This document shows, piece after piece, positions 1-5,386 of a stretch of DNA of 5,386 bases. The stretch's first letter is position 1. Every line of letters starts with the position of its first letter. The stretch comes from a bacterium (GTDB lineage: Bacteria > Patescibacteria > Microgenomatia > Levybacterales > UBA12049). The stretch is from the NCBI GenBank assembly GCA_021825955.1, contig JAKAEH010000077.1, positions 1 to 5,386 of the forward strand, read 5' to 3'. The translations under genes and the position numbers were made by a program. The notes beneath the pieces are model-generated. The model had not been told where the DNA came from. It was given only the letters and a program-made list of their open reading frames with translations, and did not search any database.

Positions 1-1281
1 ATCCGAAAGCTTAAATTTTGTCATTAAGTTTGTTTTTGCTTCTTCCTGGGTTTTGCTCTCTCTTATTGTCCTTATTACTGCGTCTATATTTTCAACAGCA
101 ATTTTTAATCCTTCCAAAATATGAAGCCTTGCCTTTGCCTGTCTTAATTCGAATTCACTTCTTCTTTTTACAACCAGATACCTGTGTTTTAAATATTCTT
201 CGATAATTGTTTTTAAATTAAGAGTTTGCGGTGTTCCGTCAACAAGGGCAACTATGTTTGCCGGGAAAGTTGTCTGTAGAGCTGTGTGCTTATAAAGGTT
301 ATTTAAAATTTTCTTGGGCGAGCTGTCCCTTTTAAGCTCTACGACAACCCTTATTCCGTGTCTGTCCGATTCATCTCTTAAATCGGAAATGCCCTCAATT
401 TTTTTCTCTTTTGCAAGATCGGCAATTCTTGCAACTAAAAGCGCTTTGTTTACCTGATAAGGAAGTTCGGTTATTATTATTGCGCTTTTTCCCTGGCCGA
501 TATCTTCTATTTCAGCTTTTCCTCTTATTAGTACTCTTCCCTTGCCGGTTATATATACATTTTTGATTTCGTTCCAGTCATAAATCGCTCCGCCCGTAGG
601 AAAGTCAGGTCCTTTTATAAATTCAAGAAGTTCGTCAACTGTTACATCGCTTGTTATACTAAACGGTTCTGCAATTATTTTTGTTTTTCCTATTACATGA
701 ATTACTGCATCTATTACCTCGCTTAAATTATGGGGAGGAATCTTGGTGGCCATTCCGACCGCAATTCCCTCGCTTCCCATTAAAAGAAGATTTGGTAAAA
801 GACTGGGGAGAAAAACCGGTTCTTTTAGTGTTGCGTCAAAGTTATCGATATAATCAACCGTTTCTTTTTCCATGTCCAGAAGCATTTCGTTTGTAATTGC
901 AGCCATTCTTGCTTCGGTATAACGCATAGCGGCCGGCGGGTCTCCGTCCATAGAACCGAAGTTTCCCTGTCCGTCAATCAGCGGATAACGCATTGCAAAA
1001 TCCTGCGCCATTCTAACCAGAGAATCATAAATAGGAACGTCTCCGTGAGGATGATATTTACCCATTACTTCTCCGACAACGGTAGCGGACTTTTTGTATT
1101 TCATGCTGTGGGTAAGATTCATCTCGTGCATTGCAAAAAGTATTCTTCGATGAACCGGTTTTAATCCGTCTCTAACATCGGGGAGGGCTCTTGATACGAT
1201 AACAGACATTGCGTAGTCAAGATAAGCCCGCTTCATTTCTCCGGAGATTTCAGTTTTTAAAAGTTTTCCTATATCTGCCAT
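1..1281 (-). CDS. gyrA: DNA gyrase subunit A, N-terminal 427 residues (3' end outside window)
   Basis: GyrA is the DNA breakage-reunion subunit of DNA gyrase, the cytoplasmic A2B2 type IIA topoisomerase that introduces negative supercoils. The visible part begins [20 protein letters not shown] and reads in one frame to the left edge, so the coiled-coil remainder and the C-terminal DNA-wrapping domain are missing. Seen directly: the winged-helix region with [11 protein letters not shown] (41-51), the KYHPHGD motif (75-81), the catalytic tyrosine in [10 protein letters not shown] (Tyr121, preceded by Arg120), [15 protein letters not shown], and the tower-domain blocks [20 protein letters not shown] and [20 protein letters not shown]. 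The position matching E. coli Ser83 is Val82, while the Asp87 equivalent is kept (Asp86). The ATG at 1281 is chosen because it gives the usual family N-terminus and an in-frame TGA lies shortly upstream. No clear Shine-Dalgarno sequence precedes it. ParC is an alternative on partial sequence, but the presence of a GyrB-type partner nearby favours gyrA. Confidence 0.96.
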   Translation of the reverse strand, partial: MADIGKLLKTEISGEMKRAYLDYAMSVIVSRALPDVRDGLKPVHRRILFAMHEMNLTHSMKYKKSATVVGEVMGKYHPHGDVPIYDSLVRMAQDFAMRYPLIDGQGNFGSMDGDPPAAMRYTEARMAAITNEMLLDMEKETVDYIDNFDATLKEPVFLPSLLPNLLLMGSEGIAVGMATKIPPHNLSEVIDAVIHVIGKTKIIAEPFSITSDVTVDELLEFIKGPDFPTGGAIYDWNEIKNVYITGKGRVLIRGKAEIEDIGQGKSAIIITELPYQVNKALLVARIADLAKEKKIEGISDLRDESDRHGIRVVVELKRDSSPKKILNNLYKHTALQTTFPANIVALVDGTPQTLNLKTIIEEYLKHRYLVVKRRSEFELRQAKARLHILEGLKIAVENIDAVIRTIRESKTQEEAKTNLMTKFKLSD

Positions 1282-1307
1282 TCGTCGTAATTCGGCTTTG
1301 TGCCTTC

Positions 1308-1376
1308 ACTTTCTCTTTGCAGAAAGTTTTGGCGGAGCGCCGTTTACTCCTCTTCAATCACGCCTACTGCGGATTG
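1308..1376 (-). other. gyrA leader with three potential hairpins
   Basis: The 119 bp between hppA and gyrA hold three short inverted repeats in a row. The first after hppA pairs CAATC (1355-1359) with GATTG (1372-1376) and CGC (1361-1363) with GCG (1369-1371), with one bulged A and a five-base loop. The second is GGCG-GAG-CGCC at 1331-1341. The third pairs ACTTTCT (1308-1314) with AGAAAGT (1321-1327) around a six-base loop. None is followed by a U-run on the minus strand, so they are not ordinary intrinsic terminators for hppA. They could be leader structures ahead of gyrA, a processing site, or the remains of a dispersed intergenic repeat. No good promoter was found for gyrA in this gap, so readthrough from hppA is plausible. 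The pairings are visible; the function is a guess. Confidence 0.4.
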
Positions 1377-1400
1377 ATAAATTAATGAAATTAAGAACAA

Positions 1401-3440
1401 TTAGATAATGAAAGAAGCAATTAAGAGAGCAACGATGTTTAAGACCTTAATCATTGGATTGATTGCAGGTCCAGCGGTATCTTTATAAGGGTCACCGACC
1501 GTGTCTCCCGTAACTGCGCTTTGGTGTGCAAAGCTTCCCTTGCCGCCAAAGTTTCCTTCTTCTATATATTTTTTGGTGTTATCCCAGGCAGCTCCGCCTG
1601 TTGTCATGGAGACAGCGACAAAAAGTCCTGTTATTATGCTTCCGATAAGAAGTCCGCCCAAAGCCTTTGGCCCTAATAAGAATCCGACAAGAATAGGAGC
1701 AAGTACGGTTATTACTGTGGGTAAAATCATTTCTCTTATTGCTGCTTTTGTAACGATATCGACTGCTTTTCCGTATTCGGGTTTTTCAGTTCCTTTCATT
1801 AACCCTTTTATTTCTTTAAACTGTCTTCTAACTTCATCTACGACGGCAACGCTTGCTTTACCTACTGCTTCCATTGCCAGTGCGGCAAAAAGATACGGGA
1901 GTGCTCCTCCTATAAAAAGTCCGACAATAACGCTTGGGTCCGAAAGAGAAAATGCTCCGCCGACTGCAGAAAATTTTTGTGACTTAGCCAATTCCTGTGT
2001 ATAACTTGCAAAAAGAACCAAAGCTGCAAGTCCCGCGCTTCCTATGGCATATGCTTTTGTAACAGCTTTCGTAGTATTTCCTACTGCATCCAACGGGTCC
2101 GTGATATCTCTTACTTTTTGCGGCAATCCTGCCATTTCCGCAATTCCACCGGCATTATCGGTTATAGGACCGAAAGCATCTATTGCAACAATAATTCCTG
2201 CCAGAGAGAGCATGCTCATTGCAGCAAGTGCTACTCCGTAAAGTCCGGCAAAAAGATAGGATGTCCAAATAGCGGCTGCAATTAAAAGTATAGGAGCGGT
2301 TGTTGATTTCATAGAAACTGCCAGCCCCGCTATAACATTTGTTCCGTGTCCTGTTGTTGAAGCTTTCGCAATTGTTTTAACAGGGTTAAATTTCTTCGAT
2401 GTAAAGTATTCGGTTATAACAACCATTCCCAAAGTTACAATAAGCCCTATTATCAAAGGATAAAAAAGGTTAAGATAAGGAATATTATTTATTCCGTGCG
2501 GGAATACTCCGAGCGTTAAAATATAAAATCCTATTACCGAAATTACAACAGCGGCAATAAGTCCCTGATATAAAGCACGCATTACTCCGTTTCCCCTAAG
2601 TCTTACAAACCATGTTCCGACTATGCTCGCGACTATAGAAATTGCCCCTATTAAAAGAGGATAGAAAACTACTGCCGGATTATCCGGAAAAGACAAATGT
2701 CCTAAAATCATTGCGGCAACTGCGGTTATTACATATGTTTCAAAAAGGTCTGCTGCCATTCCGGCATCGTCTCCTACGTTATCTCCTACCAAATCTGCAA
2801 TTACTCCGGGGTTTCTGGGGTCGTCTTCCGGAATTCCCTTTTCGATTTTTCCAACCATATCGGTTCCGACATCGGCACTTTTTGTAAATATTCCTCCCCC
2901 AAGTCTTGCGAAAACGGAAATAAGCGAACCTCCGAAGCCTAATGCTATTAAAGGCTGAAGCTCTCCGCCCATAAATTTATGAAGATACCAATAAAATCCC
3001 GTAACGGAAATAAGAGCAAGACCTGCTACCATAAGCCCTGTTACCGCTCCGCCTTCAAATGCCAGGGAAAAAGCTTCGGAAAGTCCCTTTTTTGCGGCTT
3101 CGGCTGTTCTTATATTGCTTCTTACGGCAACATTCATTCCTATAACTCCGGCTGCCGTGCTAAATAATGCGCCTATGGCAAATCCTACGGAAGTTATAAG
3201 TCCCAGTGCAAAATACAAAACAATAAAAATGGCAACTCCGATAAGAGCTACTACAGTGTATTGTCTCTTCATGTATGCGTTTGCGCCTTCGGCAATTGCA
3301 TCGGAGATATCATTCATTTTTTTGTCACCCCGCGGTTTGGAGATTACCCTATATGTTAAGAAGAACCCGTATAGTATAGAAAGAAGTCCCGCAACGAAGG
3401 GAATAATTAATTTGTGAACAAAAAGCACAGATAAATCCAT
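1401..3440 (-). CDS. hppA: Membrane-bound proton-translocating pyrophosphatase, K+-independent type
   Basis: HppA is an integral inner-membrane pump that hydrolyses pyrophosphate to two phosphates and moves protons across the membrane. The 679 residues match the family length and are dominated by hydrophobic helices, starting with one at about residues 5-30. Diagnostic motifs are present: [14 protein letters not shown] (181-194), [12 protein letters not shown] (205-216) and [14 protein letters not shown] (219-232) of the Mg-PPi binding site; [13 protein letters not shown] (424-436); and the C-terminal [20 protein letters not shown] (644-663). In [17 protein letters not shown] (454-470) Lys458 and Thr461 occupy the positions that define the K+-independent H+-pumping subfamily; K+-dependent enzymes carry Ala there. 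Two positions look unusual: Ala463 in TKAYAIG, where Gly is common, and Asp225 in VGDDAGM, where Cys is common. The ATG at 3440 keeps the first membrane helix and has AGG five bases upstream. A strong promoter precedes it; gyrA follows after 119 bp. Confidence 0.97.
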   Translation of the reverse strand: MDLSVLFVHKLIIPFVAGLLSILYGFFLTYRVISKPRGDKKMNDISDAIAEGANAYMKRQYTVVALIGVAIFIVLYFALGLITSVGFAIGALFSTAAGVIGMNVAVRSNIRTAEAAKKGLSEAFSLAFEGGAVTGLMVAGLALISVTGFYWYLHKFMGGELQPLIALGFGGSLISVFARLGGGIFTKSADVGTDMVGKIEKGIPEDDPRNPGVIADLVGDNVGDDAGMAADLFETYVITAVAAMILGHLSFPDNPAVVFYPLLIGAISIVASIVGTWFVRLRGNGVMRALYQGLIAAVVISVIGFYILTLGVFPHGINNIPYLNLFYPLIIGLIVTLGMVVITEYFTSKKFNPVKTIAKASTTGHGTNVIAGLAVSMKSTTAPILLIAAAIWTSYLFAGLYGVALAAMSMLSLAGIIVAIDAFGPITDNAGGIAEMAGLPQKVRDITDPLDAVGNTTKAVTKAYAIGSAGLAALVLFASYTQELAKSQKFSAVGGAFSLSDPSVIVGLFIGGALPYLFAALAMEAVGKASVAVVDEVRRQFKEIKGLMKGTEKPEYGKAVDIVTKAAIREMILPTVITVLAPILVGFLLGPKALGGLLIGSIITGLFVAVSMTTGGAAWDNTKKYIEEGNFGGKGSFAHQSAVTGDTVGDPYKDTAGPAINPMIKVLNIVALLIASFII

Positions 3441-3452
3441 ATCAACCTATCT

Positions 3453-3481
3453 ATTATAAGGAAAACTTGGCGTCATTTCAA
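3453..3481 (-). promoter_or_regulatory. Sigma70-type promoter of hppA
   Basis: On the minus strand TTGAAA (3476-3481) is followed after exactly 17 bases by TATAAT (3453-3458), which is one mismatch from the full consensus. Transcription would be expected to start near 3446, giving hppA a 5' leader of only about 6 bases, so the AGG at 3446-3448 would sit at the very 5' end of the transcript. The promoter lies in the 60 bp gap after the 144-codon gene, which lets hppA be transcribed independently of the genes upstream. Confidence 0.72.
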
Positions 3482-3500
3482 GCAATAAATTAAGAATGTT

Positions 3501-3935
3501 TTAGATTTTAGGTTTTGGAAGTTCCTTTTTTAGTACCTTTAATATGGAGGATTTTGTACCGGGAATTAAAGTGGGTTCTAAAAGTATTCTTAATTGTGAC
3601 TGGGTTTCTGAGCCGAAAGAAACTCTTTTTCTTTCATCGAGCATTTTTTCTCTGTCCAATTCTCTCATTGATATCCGAATTTTTCTACTGCCGTCTACAG
3701 GACTTATCCGGACGTGCAGTATTCTGTTATCCCCGTTTGTGGGATATGGAAAATAAGAATTAATATCTTTCCAGCCAGGAAAAATTTCCCCACCCGTTGT
3801 TCTTTGTTCGCTTATTAGAGTTTCGTTTACAGCGGACATGATACTAAAGTTAGCATCCCGTCTCGCATCTTTTGCAGCTAAGACGTCGGCGTATTCATGC
3901 TCGGTAAGTACTCTTCCATTAGGTTGATTTTCCAT
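3501..3935 (-). CDS. Uncharacterised 144-residue protein
   Basis: I do not recognise this protein family. It starts MENQPNGRVLTEHEYADVLA and ends in a lysine- and proline-rich tail, KKELPKPKI. There is no signal peptide, membrane segment, cysteine cluster or known catalytic motif; residues 10-45 look helical and charged, the middle (50-75) is rich in Gly, Pro and aromatic residues (FPGWKDINSYFPYP), and residues 85-118 are rich in Arg, Lys, Glu and Asp. It is probably a small soluble protein. Support for its being real comes from a good promoter immediately upstream, tight fit between two conserved genes, a TAA stop, and an otherwise unexplained 435 bp. The start is set by the promoter and by a TGA five codons upstream, which is the stop of the glycosylase in the same frame. 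No Shine-Dalgarno sequence is visible, so translation may be leaderless. The competing plus-strand frames here are short and lack such context. Confidence 0.72.
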   Translation of the reverse strand: MENQPNGRVLTEHEYADVLAAKDARRDANFSIMSAVNETLISEQRTTGGEIFPGWKDINSYFPYPTNGDNRILHVRISPVDGSRKIRISMRELDREKMLDERKRVSFGSETQSQLRILLEPTLIPGTKSSILKVLKKELPKPKI

Positions 3936-3939
3936 TTGG

Positions 3940-4033
3940 CGGAGAGTATATCAAGTTTTCGGAGAGTTGTCCAAAGATTGCCATAGGTACCAGCATGCAA
4001 TACTTCTATTGGGTTTCCAGTTTTCGGAGAGTT
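3940..4033 (-). repeat. Three copies of a short motif at the glycosylase/ORF144 junction
   Basis: The minus-strand 15-mer AACTCTCCGAAAACT occurs exactly at 4019-4033 and 3954-3968. A third, diverged copy sharing ACTCTCCG lies at 3940-3947 and continues with a similar AAATGGAAA, which contains the start codon of the 144-residue ORF. Offsets are 65 and 20 bases. The first two copies are read in different frames: as LSEN in the conserved C-terminal part of the glycosylase and as NSPK in its last residues. This suggests a local duplication that shaped both the glycosylase tail and the start region of the next gene. Confidence 0.55.
3945..3973 (-). promoter_or_regulatory. Sigma70-type promoter of the 144-residue ORF
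   Basis: Minus-strand TGGACA (3968-3973) is followed after 17 bases by TATACT (3945-3950); each hexamer has one mismatch to consensus. The -35 and spacer overlap the last codons of the glycosylase gene. The -10 ends nine bases before the ATG at 3935, so the expected start of transcription (near 3938) leaves a leader of about three bases or none. Confidence 0.6.
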
Positions 4034-4526
4034 TTAAGATTTCTTTTTCATCTGTAATCCCGTATAAAATTCTTATGGCCCTGCGCAGTCCAAAATCTCC
4101 CAAAGAAAAAATGTCGGGTCTTTTTAAATTAAAAATTAAAATCATTTCTGCTGTCCACTTCCCTACTCCCCTTAATTTTATTAATTCCACCATTACTTTT
4201 TCATCGTTCATTTTTTTAATTTTTTCTTCGTCAATTAATTTTTCGTCAAAAGCTTTTGCTACGTCTTTCATATAAGAAATTTTCATGTAAGAAATTCCGG
4301 CTCCTCTTACTTTTTCTTTGTCTATTTTTAATATCTGTTTTGGAGTCGGAAATCTGTTGTCAAATAATGCAAGAAACCGCTTATATATAGTATCCGCTGC
4401 TTTTGTAGATAGCTGCTGGGAAATAATAGAACCGATAAGTCCTTCGAAAAGCGGCTCTTCTCTGTCTAAAAAAGTCGGAGATCCGTATTGTTTTACTAAT
4501 TTATTGAGAATTTTATCTTTAAACAT
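3951..4526 (-). CDS. alkA: DNA-3-methyladenine glycosylase II-like protein (HhH-GPD family)
   Basis: This is a monofunctional base-excision-repair glycosylase that removes alkylated purines such as 3-methyladenine from DNA, leaving an abasic site. The 191 residues cover the helix-hairpin-helix-GPD core without the N-terminal beta domain of E. coli AlkA, as in the shorter AlkA/Mag1-like proteins. Visible blocks: LIGSIISQQLSTKAA (30-44), the helix-hairpin-helix LRGVGKWTAEMI (118-129), the catalytic aspartate expected in SLGDFGLRRA (Asp144), and the C-terminal signature WKPNRSIACWYLW (170-182). There is no cysteine cluster for a 4Fe-4S site, which argues against Nth or MutY. The ATG at 4526 gives the normal family N-terminus; it has no Shine-Dalgarno sequence but an extended -10 element just upstream. 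It is the only gene here ending in TGA, and the next gene begins five codons later in the same frame. The exact substrate range cannot be read from sequence. Confidence 0.88.
   Translation of the reverse strand: MFKDKILNKLVKQYGSPTFLDREEPLFEGLIGSIISQQLSTKAADTIYKRFLALFDNRFPTPKQILKIDKEKVRGAGISYMKISYMKDVAKAFDEKLIDEEKIKKMNDEKVMVELIKLRGVGKWTAEMILIFNLKRPDIFSLGDFGLRRAIRILYGITDEKEILKLSENWKPNRSIACWYLWQSLDNSPKT
4266..4295 (-). repeat. 15-bp tandem duplication inside the glycosylase gene
   Basis: Two adjacent 15-base units, 4266-4280 and 4281-4295, differ at one base and encode ISYMK twice in GISYMKISYMKDVA (residues 77-90). The reading frame is kept. Family members normally have a segment of about this length here, of the form G-L-S-x-x-K-x-x-Y-L-x-D-L-A, so the duplicated look need not mean that residues were added. 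Confidence 0.6.
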
Positions 4527-4532
4527 TTTTTT

Positions 4533-4541
4533 ATTTTATCA
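4533..4541 (-). promoter_or_regulatory. Extended -10 promoter element of the glycosylase gene
   Basis: Minus-strand TGATAAAAT fits the extended -10 pattern TGnTATAAT with one mismatch in the hexamer (4533-4538). No convincing -35 is seen at normal spacing, which extended -10 promoters can do without. The hexamer ends six bases before the ATG at 4526, so transcription would be expected to start at or next to the start codon. Confidence 0.45.
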
Positions 4542-4577
4542 CAGTAAAGCAGTGAGCCCGCCCATTTTCGAGTGAAC

Positions 4578-4634
4578 TGAAAGCCGTTATTTCTGATGCC
4601 GAACAATAGTATGAACTTCTAAAGAAGGCTTTCA
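4578..4634. repeat. 8-bp inverted repeat with a 41-base loop, 3' of gyrB
   Basis: TGAAAGCC at 4578-4585 is the reverse complement of GGCTTTCA at 4627-4634. A smaller potential hairpin, CTTC-TAAA-GAAG, lies inside the loop at 4616-4627. On the gyrB transcript the arms would bring the region into a loose stem, but without a following U-run. It could be an mRNA 3'-end structure or a remnant of a repeat element. Confidence 0.3.
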
Positions 4635-4703
4635 TTTAGTGAGCGGGAATTTTGGAGAAAATGTTTGGCGAGCGTCATTTCGAAACATGCGGCGGTGAAC
4701 TGC

Positions 4704-5386
<683 letters not shown>

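Larger units (their letters stand above)
4527..4703. other. Noncoding spacer between gyrB and the glycosylase gene
   Basis: This 177 bp gap holds no supportable gene. It contains the extended -10 element next to the glycosylase and several short repeats: GTGAACTG at 4572-4579 and 4695-4702, each with a CATTTTCGA- or CATTTCGA-like string before it; AGTGAGC at 4551-4557 and 4638-4644; and an inverted pair at 4578-4585 and 4627-4634. The string GCGTCATTTC here (4672-4681) also occurs in the hppA promoter gap (3470-3479 region). No hairpin with a U-run that would terminate gyrB was found. The local GC-rich words against AT-rich surroundings look like a decayed dispersed intergenic repeat. Confidence 0.45.

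Noticed and set aside
18..896. Plus-strand frames opposite gyrA
   Set aside because: The minus strand encodes an uninterrupted GyrA N-terminus; the plus-strand frames are Leu/Phe-rich antisense shadows.
1308..1330. ACTTTCT/AGAAAGT hairpin followed by TTTT on the plus strand as an intrinsic terminator
   Set aside because: The stem is AT-rich with only 7 bp, the T-run is short, and no plus-strand gene exists to be terminated; on the minus strand no U-run follows.
1501..3417. Several plus-strand open frames of 62-167 codons opposite hppA
   Set aside because: They lie antisense to a gene with continuous family motifs, have low-complexity Pro/Ser/Thr/Ala or Leu/Arg composition typical of shadow frames, and show no ribosome site or promoter.
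3701..3712. TTATCCGGA-like strings as DnaA boxes near gyrB, suggesting an origin
   Set aside because: They have two mismatches to the DnaA consensus, lie singly inside coding sequence, and no AT-rich unwinding region or box cluster is present.
3951..3953. UGA recoding (Gly or Trp) as in some candidate phyla
   Set aside because: The visible gyrA, gyrB and hppA codons contain no in-frame TGA, and the single TGA sits exactly where an AlkA-family protein should end.

Overview
The window is a compact bacterial chromosomal segment in which every supported gene lies on the minus strand. It reads like a housekeeping locus, not an accessory island. In transcription order (right to left) it holds: the C-terminal part of DNA gyrase subunit B (gyrB, cut by the right edge); a small HhH-GPD DNA-alkylation-repair glycosylase (alkA-like); a 144-residue protein I do not recognise; a complete membrane-bound proton-pumping pyrophosphatase (hppA); and the first 427 codons of gyrase subunit A (gyrA, cut by the left edge). 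The two gyrase subunits therefore face the same way but are separated by about 3.4 kb of unrelated genes.

The organism is a bacterium with moderately low GC (roughly 40% by eye) using the standard bacterial code: stops are TAA for four complete gene ends counted as gyrB, ORF144 and hppA plus TGA for the glycosylase, and there are no internal TGA codons in the long conserved genes. The gyrase sequences, the short GyrB C-terminus without the large proteobacterial insertion, and the bacterial-type K+-independent H+-PPase are compatible with an uncultivated candidate phylum such as Patescibacteria/CPR. That assignment is only a tentative inference from the look of the proteins.

Layout: 1-1281 gyrA; 1282-1400 a leader with three consecutive potential hairpins; 1401-3440 hppA; 3441-3500 a spacer with a near-consensus sigma70 promoter (TTGAAA, 17 nt, TATAAT); 3501-3935 the unknown ORF; 3936-3950 a short spacer whose promoter overlaps the glycosylase 3' end (TGGACA, 17 nt, TATACT); 3951-4526 the glycosylase; 4527-4703 a noncoding spacer with small repeats and an extended -10 element; 4704-5386 gyrB.

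Functionally, GyrA and GyrB form the A2B2 topoisomerase that introduces negative supercoils, the glycosylase starts base-excision repair of alkylated purines, and HppA couples pyrophosphate hydrolysis (pyrophosphate being a by-product of nucleic-acid and protein synthesis) to proton pumping. There is no strong sign that these genes form one pathway. The most distinctive signal is regulatory: three consecutive genes have good -10 elements only 6 to 12 nt before the start codon and little or no Shine-Dalgarno sequence, which suggests leaderless or nearly leaderless mRNAs. I found no mobile element, CRISPR array, RNA gene or convincing undescribed multi-gene system.
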